Origin: Cohnella rhizoplanae
GTDB taxonomy: Bacteria; Bacillota; Bacilli; Paenibacillales; Paenibacillaceae
NCBI RefSeq assembly: GCF_948329515.1
Contig: NZ_CAOJCN010000003.1
Coordinates: 1 to 64,000, forward strand
DNA: 64,000 nt
Direction of reading: 5' to 3'
Under the pieces are notes generated by a model. That model made no database searches, had not been told where the DNA came from, and saw only the letters and a list, made by a program, of their open reading frames with translations. Shown one piece after another: positions 26,647 to 35,137 of the stretch. Both the position numbers and the translations under genes were made by a program. Positions within the stretch are counted from its first letter, which is position 1, and each line of letters starts with the position of its first letter.

Positions 26647-28380
26647 ATGATTCGCAAGAAGCGGAAAGGCTTGCTGCTCTCGGCGGCAATGGTGCTTATG
26701 CTGGGCGCGCTTTCGGCGTGTTCGGGAAATAACAACAGCAACAGCAGTTCAGCTGCGTCAAACGAAACTCCCTCCGCAAGCAGCCAGGCGAGCGAGTCGG
26801 CTCCGGCCGAGGACAGCGGCCTGGCCAAGGGAAAATTCGATCCGCCGGTGACGATCTCGACGATCGGGTGCATCGACCCGACGGTGCAATACAAGGACGG
26901 AGAAACGATCGAAAACAACGTTCATACGAAATGGGCGAAGGATGAGCTGGGCATCGAACTCAAGTACAATTACACGACTGCGGCCGACCAATGCGCGAAC
27001 AAAATCCGGCTCAGTCTTTCGGCCAACCAGAAGCTCCCCGACGTCATGCTGATTTACGACAAGCAGCTTCTCTCCGAGCTTATCGATTCCGGCAAGCTGA
27101 TGGATGTGACGGAAGCCTTTAACCAATATGCGTCGGAACAGTTGAAGTCGATCTATAGTCAAGATCCGTCCTACTGGTATCAAGTCGCCAAGGACGGCGG
27201 CAACTACGGCATCCCGATCTTGAGCAGTGCCATGGCCTCGGATCCTGTGCTGTGGATGCGCACGGATTGGATGGAGAAGGTCGGCATGCAGGCGCCGACC
27301 AATTTCGACGAGCTCGATCAGCTGCTGGAAGCATTGCACAAGCAGGATCCCAAAAATCCGCCGCTTGCGCTCAGCTTGAAAAACGGCTTTGTCACCTGGA
27401 TGGCGGATGCAAGTTGGATTTTTGGGGGCTACGGCGTCATCCCTACGTATTGGAACAAGTGGCATGGAGACAAGCTGGAATACGGCTCCGTTCAACCGGA
27501 AACTAAAGAAGCGCTCGCCAAGCTGCAGGATTGGTTCAAAAAAGGCTACATCTCTTCGGATGCGGGCCTGCTGGATGAAACGAAGGCTTCGGAACTGTTT
27601 ACTTCGGAAAAATCAGGCATCATCGGCGGACCTTCGTGGATGGGCGGCTGGCCGATCAAAAACGTGCTGCTGGCCAACAAGCCGGATGCCAAAGTCAGAC
27701 CCTTCCCGATTCCCGCAGGCCCTTCGGGCAAAGCCGGACGTCAAGGAACGAGCCCCACGACAGGCGCGCTGGTCGTGAGCAAGGATTTCCAACACATGGA
27801 CGCCCTGATGCTCTACCTCAACAAGCTGACCGAATATGCGGATCCAGCGGCGGACAGCAAGTATGCTAACGGATGGGCTGAGGGCTACGACTATGTCTTG
27901 AAGGACGGCATGGGCAGCAAAAATATTAAAGACTTCCCGGACGGAAAAATCTACAGCGTCTACAAGTACTTTTTGACCCAGTCCGATATGATCGATCCGC
28001 AGCGCGTGCTGGAAATCCGCAAGGGCTTCGTCGACGGCAATAAACCGGAAAAGCCGCTTGAATATCAATACTACAACATTGCCACCGATGAGGAAAAAGC
28101 GAATCCGGAGCTGTCGAACAACTGGTACTCGGCCAAGGTGCTGGCGGATCAGAAGGACGCCTCCATCAGCAATTTGTTCATGGGCGCCCAGACGGAAACG
28201 ATGAAAGAAAAGCAGGAAGCGCTCATCAAGCTTGAAAATGAAACGTTCATCAAGATCGTTTACAATCAGGCGTCCGTCGACGAATTCGATCATTTCGTGA
28301 AGAAGTGGAAGGAAATGGGCGGCGACCAAATTACCGCAGAAGTAAATGAATGGTACGCCTCCGCAACCTCCAGCAAGTAA
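26647..28380 (+). CDS. Sugar-binding lipoprotein of an ABC importer (LplA type)
   Basis: 577 residues. ATG 26647 is nine bases after AAGGGG; ATG 26641 is too close. The signal peptide ends in a lipobox (L-S-A-C-S) near residue 26, then an Asn/Ser/Ala-rich linker. The mature part has the two-lobed family 1 binding-protein pattern (W-A-K-D-E-L-G-I, L-P-D-V-M-L-I-Y-D, M-R-T-D-W-M-E-K-V-G, W-M-G-G-W-P). Together with the two permeases it would capture saccharides released by the neighbouring lyase. Separate placement from the permeases is offset by the shared promoter element. Confidence 0.92.
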   Translation: MIRKKRKGLLLSAAMVLMLGALSACSGNNNSNSSSAASNETPSASSQASESAPAEDSGLAKGKFDPPVTISTIGCIDPTVQYKDGETIENNVHTKWAKDELGIELKYNYTTAADQCANKIRLSLSANQKLPDVMLIYDKQLLSELIDSGKLMDVTEAFNQYASEQLKSIYSQDPSYWYQVAKDGGNYGIPILSSAMASDPVLWMRTDWMEKVGMQAPTNFDELDQLLEALHKQDPKNPPLALSLKNGFVTWMADASWIFGGYGVIPTYWNKWHGDKLEYGSVQPETKEALAKLQDWFKKGYISSDAGLLDETKASELFTSEKSGIIGGPSWMGGWPIKNVLLANKPDAKVRPFPIPAGPSGKAGRQGTSPTTGALVVSKDFQHMDALMLYLNKLTEYADPAADSKYANGWAEGYDYVLKDGMGSKNIKDFPDGKIYSVYKYFLTQSDMIDPQRVLEIRKGFVDGNKPEKPLEYQYYNIATDEEKANPELSNNWYSAKVLADQKDASISNLFMGAQTETMKEKQEALIKLENETFIKIVYNQASVDEFDHFVKKWKEMGGDQITAEVNEWYASATSSK

Positions 28381-28398
28381 AGATCCTTAATTTGGCAA

Positions 28399-28438
28399 GA
28401 TTCAGGTAGGGAGTTACCATCACGTTCCTACCTGAATC
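28399..28438 (+). terminator. Intergenic hairpin between binding protein and lyase genes
   Basis: A 12-bp perfect stem (GATTCAGGTAGG with CCTACCTGAATC) closes a 16-base loop. It has no T-run, so it may act as a partial terminator or protect the upstream mRNA end, lowering lyase expression relative to the binding protein. Confidence 0.5.
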
Positions 28439-28533
28439 GATGCAAATAAATTTGGTAGCGATTGCATTTCGGCATGATGGGTGGATTTATCGGCTAGAAG
28501 GAGCAACCAATCGAGGATAAAGGAGAACATGCT

Positions 28534-31500
28534 ATGACCATAACTATCAATGCGCTTCTGAAACGCTTATTGATCGGCATCGTCGCGGCTGCTTCGATCG
28601 CTTTCGTCGCACCGGGGGACGGACTGGCAGCTGACCCGTCGGAAACCATTTATACGAATCCTTACACGCCGCCCCCCATTACGCCGCCAGCAGGGGTTCA
28701 TCCTCGTCTGTTCGTTCGCAGCGGCGACCTCGCGGAAATCAGCTCCAACCTGCACCGCGGCGAGCTTGCGTCGCCGGCAGACGTATGGAATCGCATCGTC
28801 AACACAGCGGCGAATACGGCGGCTAATAACGGAAGCCTAGCCGTTCCGCCAGCGGGAGGTACCAACTATAACGATACCATCCTCACCATAATCAAAGACA
28901 ATGCGATGCTGTATCTGGTCGACGGGAATTTGGCTGCCGGTCAAAAAGCGGTCACTTATATGAACAACTACATGAATACATTCGTTCCGGCCAATCAAGA
29001 TAGCAGAAATATCGGCAATGTGATTTTGACAGCGGCCATTGTTTATGATTGGTGCTACAATCATAGCGCGCTGACGAGCGCGATCAAATTGGATTGGAGA
29101 AAGCGGGTCGTATCATTCGCGGCCAGCATGGAGATCGGGTATCCTCCCACCGGAGAGAGCAGCCTGACCAGTCATGGCAGCGAAGCAGAGTTGCTGCGCG
29201 ATATGCTTTCGTTTGCAGTAGCCGCCTATGATGAAAATACGAATATTTATGATATCGCCGCAGGAAGATTTTTTCAGGAGTACATTCCGGCACGCAATTA
29301 TATGTACGCGGCAGAGTATCAACCGCAGGGCGACTCCTATGGAATGTACAGATTTTCATGGGATATGTATGCGGCTTGGCTGTTCAAGAGGATGGGAGCC
29401 GGAGATGTTTTTAACGCTCAACAGGCTAAAATGCCTTATCAGTATCTCTATATGCGTCGTCCTGATGGGCAATTGACCCGTGACGGAGATAATTTTGTAG
29501 CCACATCGCCAAACTATCCTTACGGCACTTATTGGTCTGACGATATACCCGCTTTGTTTTTGACGGCTCATTATTATCGAGATCCCATTCTTAAAGGCGA
29601 GTTTCTGGAAGAATATACGCCGGGCCACGGAAACTATCAGATTGAAGATATTTTCAGAGTTTTGTTCGCCGATCCGGATTTGACCGCTGCCACCAAAGGC
29701 GTTTTGCCGCTGACTAAACGGTTTGGAGGAGGGGTTGGTGAAATGATCGCACGAACGGGGTGGGATGCGGACGCTCCGGACGGCGTAAACATGGCTTCCG
29801 ATACAGTCGTGGCCGAGATGAGAATCGGCGGCATGTATTTTGCCAACCATCAGCATTTGGATGCGGGAAGTTTCGAGATCTATTACAAGGGCGGCCTTGC
29901 AATCGATTCGGGTATTTACCAGTCGACGGGCACGTCGGCCAATACGACCTACTTTACGGCTCATGATAAAAACTATCACAAGCGCACTATCGCTCACAAC
30001 TCGATGCTCGTATATGACCCTGGCGAGCCGACCGTGTCCGGATTTGTAAATGACGGCGGACAGAGACTGCCGAATAACTTGCTAGAACCCAAATCGTTAA
30101 ACGAATTGCTGAACCCCGCCAAAAGATATGAGGTGGCAAGCGTACTCCAATCAGCCATCGGACCGAATGCGATTGAACCGGATTACAGTTATATCAAGGG
30201 GGACATCACCAAAGCTTATTCTTCCAAAGTATCGGACTATAAGCGTTCGATGGTGTTTCTGAACAATAAGAATACGACATACCCGGCATTGATGTTTGTT
30301 TATGACAAATTAACGGCATCGAACGCGAGCTTCAAAAAAACATGGCTGCTGCACAGTCAGACGGATCCGAGCATCAGCGGGAATTCGGCAACGATTACGC
30401 GAACCGACCATGGCTACAACGGCAAGCTTGTCAATACGACGCTTCTGCCGGCGAGCGCATCCATTACGAAGATTGGCGGATCGGGTTTCGAGCATTACGT
30501 GAACGGTACCAACTATTTGGCATTGCCTACCGTCAATTCCACGACCGAAGGAGGGCAATACCGTGTTGAAGTATCTCCGAGTTCCGCAACGAACAATACG
30601 GATTACTTCCTGAATGTCGTCCAAGTGATGGGGGCTTCAACGGAACCGGTTACCGCTACCTACATTACGGACAACGCGGTTCTGTCAGCCGCCAAAATGG
30701 TAGGCGGGAAGGTTCGGGACAAGGTCGTCCTTTTCGGAAAAGACGGAGATGAAGTGAACAGCTCGTTTACTTTTACTGCTCCGGGTACGGAATCGACGAT
30801 CAACTACTTGTTGACGGATCTGGCGCCGGGCACATGGACGGTAACGCCATATGGAGGGACTTCGACGGATTATGAGGTGGCTGCAAGCGAAGGCGCCCTC
30901 TATTTTAGCGGAGCAGCGGGCACTTACACCATTACCCCCAGTGCATTGACCGTTTCCAGCGATGCAACGTTAAGCGCTTTGAAGGTCGATGGCGTTACGG
31001 TGCCGAGCTTCGCAAGCGGAACGCTCACCTACAACCTTACGAGGTCTTCGGGATTGACGTTGCCAGCGGTGTCGGCTACTGCAAACGAGGCCCATGCGAC
31101 CGTATCGGTCACGCAGGCAGGAGCGGTTCCCGGTTCCGCAACGGTCGTGGTTACCGCACAAGACGGTACGACGATCAACACTTATACCGTGAATTTTTTG
31201 CCGGCACCGGTTGTCACCTATACGATTGTTGCCAGCGAAGATTCTTACGTGGATTCGGCCCATCCGACGATAAACTATGACAGCGCTGCCAATACTTTTC
31301 TCCAAGTCGCGAGGGATACCAAGGAAACGTGGCTCAAGTTCGATATAACCGGCATTTACGGGACGGTAACGGCAGCCACCTTAAATGTTACGGCTCAATC
31401 GCTCTCCGTTCCGATCCAGATGTATGCCTATTCGACCGCGAACGATTCATGGACGGAGTCCGGCATTACTTGGAACAATAAGCCGACATCGGGCAGGACG

Positions 31501-31689
31501 CTTCAGTCGCCTACCGCCATCCTATCCACGACCATGGCACCTAAGAGCTATAATGTGACCAACTTGGTTCAAAATACGACGGATGGGAAAATAACCTTGA
31601 TCATGATATGCAATTTAGCCTCGGGTGCGCAAATGTTTTCCAAGGATGCGGCGACCGGTAAGCCTTATTTGCAAATTACGACGAGCTAA
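28534..31689 (+). CDS. Secreted heparinase II/III-like polysaccharide lyase with Ig-like and DNRLRE domains
   Basis: 1051 residues, with AAAGGAG before ATG 28534. Signal peptide to about residue 32 (G-L-A-A-D). An all-helical toroid domain of ~350 residues follows (includes G-D-S-Y-G-M-Y-R). The beta-sandwich domain then begins with M-Y-F-A-N-H-Q-H-L-D-A-G-S-F-E-I-Y-Y near residues 434-450 and T-I-A-H-N-S-M-L-V-Y. These motifs recall heparinase II (family PL21) as I remember it, where His and Tyr abstract the proton beside a uronate carboxyl. A cadherin-like sandwich lies at about 808-895, and a DNRLRE (CBM96-like) domain, which in relatives binds alginate or other uronate-rich glycans, takes up the last ~150 residues. 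The DNA is clearly AT-richer than the flanks, suggesting acquisition. Exact substrate (heparan-like, ulvan, alginate or other) is open. Confidence 0.85.
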   Translation: MTITINALLKRLLIGIVAAASIAFVAPGDGLAADPSETIYTNPYTPPPITPPAGVHPRLFVRSGDLAEISSNLHRGELASPADVWNRIVNTAANTAANNGSLAVPPAGGTNYNDTILTIIKDNAMLYLVDGNLAAGQKAVTYMNNYMNTFVPANQDSRNIGNVILTAAIVYDWCYNHSALTSAIKLDWRKRVVSFAASMEIGYPPTGESSLTSHGSEAELLRDMLSFAVAAYDENTNIYDIAAGRFFQEYIPARNYMYAAEYQPQGDSYGMYRFSWDMYAAWLFKRMGAGDVFNAQQAKMPYQYLYMRRPDGQLTRDGDNFVATSPNYPYGTYWSDDIPALFLTAHYYRDPILKGEFLEEYTPGHGNYQIEDIFRVLFADPDLTAATKGVLPLTKRFGGGVGEMIARTGWDADAPDGVNMASDTVVAEMRIGGMYFANHQHLDAGSFEIYYKGGLAIDSGIYQSTGTSANTTYFTAHDKNYHKRTIAHNSMLVYDPGEPTVSGFVNDGGQRLPNNLLEPKSLNELLNPAKRYEVASVLQSAIGPNAIEPDYSYIKGDITKAYSSKVSDYKRSMVFLNNKNTTYPALMFVYDKLTASNASFKKTWLLHSQTDPSISGNSATITRTDHGYNGKLVNTTLLPASASITKIGGSGFEHYVNGTNYLALPTVNSTTEGGQYRVEVSPSSATNNTDYFLNVVQVMGASTEPVTATYITDNAVLSAAKMVGGKVRDKVVLFGKDGDEVNSSFTFTAPGTESTINYLLTDLAPGTWTVTPYGGTSTDYEVAASEGALYFSGAAGTYTITPSALTVSSDATLSALKVDGVTVPSFASGTLTYNLTRSSGLTLPAVSATANEAHATVSVTQAGAVPGSATVVVTAQDGTTINTYTVNFLPAPVVTYTIVASEDSYVDSAHPTINYDSAANTFLQVARDTKETWLKFDITGIYGTVTAATLNVTAQSLSVPIQMYAYSTANDSWTESGITWNNKPTSGRTLQSPTAILSTTMAPKSYNVTNLVQNTTDGKITLIMICNLASGAQMFSKDAATGKPYLQITTS

Positions 31690-31760
31690 TTCCATTCGCT
31701 TGCAGCGGTTCTATTTTTATCGTGTATCCCTATCTTTCCTTAACTTACTCGTACATCGAC

Positions 31761-31802
31761 AAAAAGGTACAGTCTCTTGGTCCCCTAGAGACTGTACCTT
31801 TT
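31761..31802. terminator. Strong bidirectional terminator between the lyase and arabinofuranosidase genes
   Basis: A 12-bp perfect stem (GGTACAGTCTCT with AGAGACTGTACC) is flanked by AAAAA and TTTT, serving both converging genes. Confidence 0.9.
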
Positions 31803-31828
31803 GTGTGAGCAGCCAGCTGCCGCAAGGT

Positions 31829-33313
31829 TCAAGCCTTCGGCTTGAAGCTGATCGTAGCCACCGACGCCGGCGCCAATCGAACTTGATAGCCGCCATCCTG
31901 TCCGGCGATCTGAAGCGGCTTCGGCACGACGCGGTCGGGCTCGTCGAACGTATTGTGCGCGCCTATCGCGTCGCCGGCCAATACGTACGCTTCTTCGTGG
32001 TACGCGGCATCGGCGCCTCGCAGCTCGAGCTTGACGCTCGCGTCCTCCGACGGATGCATATTGAAGAGGCTGACATGAACGACGCCGTCCTTCTTGGAAG
32101 CCGTCGCGCCGACATGCGGCAGCGGCTGTCCGCCTTCGGAGCTGAAGCTGCCGAACTCCCCATGAAGGGCCAGCGCCTCCGCGTCCTGATGGACGGCGTA
32201 CATTTTAAGCACATGGTACGTCGGCGTACGCAACATCCGGTTTCCCTCGGTCAGCACGACCGCCTGCAGCACGTTGACGAGCTGGGCGATGTTCGCCATC
32301 TGGACGCGATGAGCGTGCTTGTGGAAAATATGCAGATGCGCGGCGGCGACGAGCGCGTCCCGCATCGTGTTCTGCTGGTACAAAAATCCGGGATTGGTAC
32401 CCGGCTCGACGTCGAACCATGTGCCCCATTCGTCGACGATCAGGCTGACGCGCCGCTCCGGATCGTATTGGTCCATGACCGTGCCGTGCCTGGTGAGCAG
32501 CTCGTCCATATGAAGCGCTTTGCGCATCGTGATTTCCCAGTCGGACGCTTCAAATTCCGTCGCCGAGCCTTTCTCCTGCCACGTGCCGGGAACCGTATAG
32601 TAGTGCAGGCTTAGTCCGTCCATCTGGCCGGCGGCCTTCTTCATCAGCACATCCGTCCACCGATAATCGTCCGAGTTCGCCCCGCCGGCGATTTTGTACA
32701 GCTTGTTGTCTCCGTACTGTCTGCAGTATGTCTGGAACTGCCTGTACAGATCGGCATAGAACTCGGGAAGCATGTTGCCGCCGCAGCCCCAGTTTTCGTT
32801 GCCGACGCCGAAGTATTTGAGTTTCCAAGGCTTGTCGCGGCCGTTCTGTCTCCGGAGATTGGCGAGCGGCGATTCGCCGTCGAAGGTCATGTACTCGAGC
32901 CATTCCGACATTTCCTGGGCCGACCCGCTGCCTACGTTGCCGCAGATATAAGGTTCCGCGCCGATCAGCTCGCACAGCCGGAAAAATTCGTGCGTGCCGA
33001 AGTGGTTGTTCTCCACGACGCCGCCCCAATGCGTATTGATCATGCGCTTGCGGGTCTCCCGCGGACCGATGCCGTCTCTCCAATGGTATTCGTCGGCGAA
33101 GCAGCCGCCCGGCCAGCGCAGTACCGGAACCTTGAGCTCGCGCAGCGCCTCCAGCACGTCGTTGCGGATACCGTCCGTATTCGGGATCGGCGAATCCTCT
33201 CCGACCCACAATCCTTCGTAGATGCATCGGCCGAGATGCTCGGAAAAGTGACCGTAAATATTTTTGTTGATCGTTCCCGTCGTCCAGTCCGTATGCACGA
33301 TAGCCTTCAGCAT
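31829..33313 (-). CDS. abfA: Alpha-L-arabinofuranosidase, GH51
   Basis: 494 residues, with GGAAGGGG before ATG 33313. It starts [17 protein letters not shown] and has [13 protein letters not shown]-x-D-G-I-G-P, then [11 protein letters not shown], which carries the acid/base Glu, then L-I-V-D-E-W-G, which carries the nucleophile Glu. No signal peptide, so it acts in the cytoplasm, hydrolysing imported arabino-oligosaccharides. It is full length for the family. The AraC-type regulator gene is divergent across ~137 bases and probably controls it. Confidence 0.95.
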   Translation of the reverse strand: MLKAIVHTDWTTGTINKNIYGHFSEHLGRCIYEGLWVGEDSPIPNTDGIRNDVLEALRELKVPVLRWPGGCFADEYHWRDGIGPRETRKRMINTHWGGVVENNHFGTHEFFRLCELIGAEPYICGNVGSGSAQEMSEWLEYMTFDGESPLANLRRQNGRDKPWKLKYFGVGNENWGCGGNMLPEFYADLYRQFQTYCRQYGDNKLYKIAGGANSDDYRWTDVLMKKAAGQMDGLSLHYYTVPGTWQEKGSATEFEASDWEITMRKALHMDELLTRHGTVMDQYDPERRVSLIVDEWGTWFDVEPGTNPGFLYQQNTMRDALVAAAHLHIFHKHAHRVQMANIAQLVNVLQAVVLTEGNRMLRTPTYHVLKMYAVHQDAEALALHGEFGSFSSEGGQPLPHVGATASKKDGVVHVSLFNMHPSEDASVKLELRGADAAYHEEAYVLAGDAIGAHNTFDEPDRVVPKPLQIAGQDGGYQVRLAPASVATISFKPKA

Positions 33314-33375
33314 GCGAATACCCCTTCCAAAGTAGCTTAATTATAAGCGGTGAACGCGTTTTCAGCTTTATTATA

Positions 33376-33409
33376 GAGACTTGAGAAGTCTCGAACCATC
33401 CATTATAAT
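33376..33409 (+). promoter_or_regulatory. Promoter and overlapping palindromic operator of the AraC-type regulator gene
   Basis: TTGAGA (33381) and TATAAT (33404) are 17 bases apart. A perfect 7-bp-arm palindrome, GAGACTT-gag-AAGTCTC (33376-33392), overlies the -35. Sited between two divergent genes, it could let the regulator control itself and abfA. Confidence 0.6.
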
Positions 33410-33450
33410 ATCCAAAAAACTAACCGATCGTGCTTTGAGGAGGGAAGGGC

Positions 33451-34323
33451 TTGCTGGATTTGCTGAGCTGCGGCTATCACCATGTCCATCCGGACGGGAT
33501 CACCATCGATCGGCCGAAGGGCGCGGGCAACTATGCCTTCGTTTTTTTCAAGAGCCGCGCCGAAGTCATCGTCCGCGGTCGTTCGATGAACGTGGAACCG
33601 GGCACCCACATCGTGTTCGGCCCGAATACGCCTCATTTGTACCGGGAGCTCGAGCGTCCGTTCGCGAACGATTGGTTCCACTGCGTAGGCGAAGAGATGG
33701 GGGCGCTGATGGCCGAGCTCGAATATCCGTTGGACGAGCCGGTCAAGGCCGTGGACGCCCTGCAGATCTCCCGGGGCGTCATCGAGCTGCGGCGCGTTCA
33801 GAGCAACGGCGGACGTCTGGCGGGCAGGATCCTGGACCTGGAGCTTCGCGGCTTCATGATGAAGCTGGCCAATGCGACGAAGGCGGCGCCGCTTCCGGAA
33901 AAGGTCAGCGGGTACTACGGCGCGTTCGTCGACCTGAGGAGCTCGCTGTTCAATGCGCCGCATGAGCGGACGTCCGTCGAGGAACTGGCTTCCCGGGTCA
34001 ACTTGAGCAAATCGTATTTTCAGCACTCGTACAAGCAGTTTTTCGGCGTGCCGGTCATGACGGACATGATCGCGGCCCGGCTGGAATACGCGAAGTATTT
34101 GTTGAAGAACAGCAGGCTGTCCGTGGCCGAAGTGGCGAGTCTATGCGGCTACGATAACGATACCCACTTTATGCGCCAGTTTAAAAAGTACGTCCGCGTC
34201 ACGCCCAAGCGATATCGCGATGCCGGCGCTCCCGACCGGGGTCCAGTGCAGATCACGACTTTAGAAGGGCAACCGTTCACGACGCAAGACGATGGGAGAG
34301 ACTCCCTGCCGCGGCTACAATGA
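33451..34323 (+). CDS. AraC-family transcriptional regulator (arabinan/arabinoside type)
   Basis: 290 residues from TTG 33451, seven bases after AGGAGG. The N-terminal cupin-like sensing domain (about residues 10-150; H-I-V-F-G-P-N-T-P-H-L-Y-R-E-L) is followed by two helix-turn-helix units in the last ~100 residues (L-A-S-R-V-N-L-S-K-S-Y-F-Q-H-S, then V-A-S-L-C-G-Y-D-N-D-T-H-F-M-R-Q-F-K). It lacks a receiver domain, so it probably binds a sugar directly. The divergent GH51 gene is the natural target. Confidence 0.9.
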   Translation: MLDLLSCGYHHVHPDGITIDRPKGAGNYAFVFFKSRAEVIVRGRSMNVEPGTHIVFGPNTPHLYRELERPFANDWFHCVGEEMGALMAELEYPLDEPVKAVDALQISRGVIELRRVQSNGGRLAGRILDLELRGFMMKLANATKAAPLPEKVSGYYGAFVDLRSSLFNAPHERTSVEELASRVNLSKSYFQHSYKQFFGVPVMTDMIAARLEYAKYLLKNSRLSVAEVASLCGYDNDTHFMRQFKKYVRVTPKRYRDAGAPDRGPVQITTLEGQPFTTQDDGRDSLPRLQ

Positions 34324-34357
34324 AAGAGACATAGCCAACGTTTAGGGAGGAATCGGG

Positions 34358-34996
34358 ATGATCGGCAGTACGCGGATCGAGGCGACCGCCCCCGTCGGGA
34401 GGGCTGAAGCGGGCGCGCGGTTTACGGTTCGGCAAAAGGCATGGCTGCTGTGGGAGCGGATCGTCTGGATCGGCATGGAATGGCGCAGCGAGGGCAAGCT
34501 CGATTACGGCATATGCAAGCTGCTGATCAAACGCCATGCGGGCGAGCCGATCGTATGCGCGGACGGCACGCGGATCGAGGCCGGCGACCGGATCGGAGAG
34601 CTTCACCTGGATAACCGGCGGATGCTGGAGCTGTCCGGGGAGGTCGGCGCGGACCGGGCCGCGCTGAAGACGGCGCGGCTGGCCCGCGCTTCGCTGCGCC
34701 GGATCGCCGAGGCGATGGAGAGCGATCCGAGACTCGGCAGGGTGAAGGGACTGCTCGGGACGACGCTGCTGCACCGCGGGCTCGTGCATGGACTGGGCTT
34801 CGAGCTCCGGCCGATGCCGTCCCGCAGGATGGAAAGGTGGACGGCTGCCTATCTGCAGACGCTGCTCCGCTTCCTCCATCCGGCAGGAAGCCTCCGCATG
34901 CGAGGCGGCAAGGCCAAGCTCGTGCCGATGCGGCTGATTCATTCGCGGCAGTCTCTGCAGCGCTCGATGGGCGGCATCAAGCCTGCCGTTTCATAG
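34358..34996 (+). CDS. YkoP-like domain protein, unknown function
   Basis: 212 residues with GGGAGG before ATG 34358. Central features are Y-G-I-C-K-L-L-I-K-R-H-A-G-E-P-I-V, D-G-T-R-I-E-A-G-D-R-I-G-E-L-H-L-D-N and L-G-T-T-L-L-H-R-G. The pattern of L-x-D/E-G-x-x-I-x-x-G-D-x-I-x-E-L-H-x-D/N-N is what I associate with the YkoP-like domain that is often fused to polysaccharide deacetylases or glycosyltransferases in Bacillales. Here it is free-standing. No signal peptide or membrane helix. Function unknown; a terminator follows. Confidence 0.55.
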   Translation: MIGSTRIEATAPVGRAEAGARFTVRQKAWLLWERIVWIGMEWRSEGKLDYGICKLLIKRHAGEPIVCADGTRIEAGDRIGELHLDNRRMLELSGEVGADRAALKTARLARASLRRIAEAMESDPRLGRVKGLLGTTLLHRGLVHGLGFELRPMPSRRMERWTAAYLQTLLRFLHPAGSLRMRGGKAKLVPMRLIHSRQSLQRSMGGIKPAVS

Positions 34997-35002
34997 ATTT
35001 TA

Positions 35003-35037
35003 GCCTGGCGGCGCGAGCGGGGCCGCCGGGCCTTTTT
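35003..35037 (+). terminator. Terminator after the YkoP-like gene
   Basis: GCCTGGCGGC pairs with GCCGCCGGGC (one mismatch), followed by TTTTT. Confidence 0.75.
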
Positions 35038-35079
35038 GGCACAAATAATTTGGATTCGACGGAAGGGAGTGCAGGAAAA

Positions 35080-35136
35080 ATGTCGAAGTATGTAGAGTTC
35101 ATACTGAAGCAACTAGACCCGGTAAGCGTGGTGTAA
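35080..35136 (+). CDS. 18-residue ORF translationally coupled to the GGDEF gene
   Basis: ATG 35080 lies ten bases after GGAAGGGAG and encodes M-S-K-Y-V-E-F-I-L-K-Q-L-D-P-V-S-V-V, then TAA. The stop is one base before the ATG of the diguanylate cyclase gene, which has no ribosome site of its own. That arrangement is what a leader peptide or coupling ORF looks like. The peptide is amphipathic and has no Cys, His or codon runs that would suggest amino-acid attenuation. Function unknown; I infer only that its translation helps start the next gene. Confidence 0.5.
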   Translation: MSKYVEFILKQLDPVSVV

Positions 35137-35137
35137 A

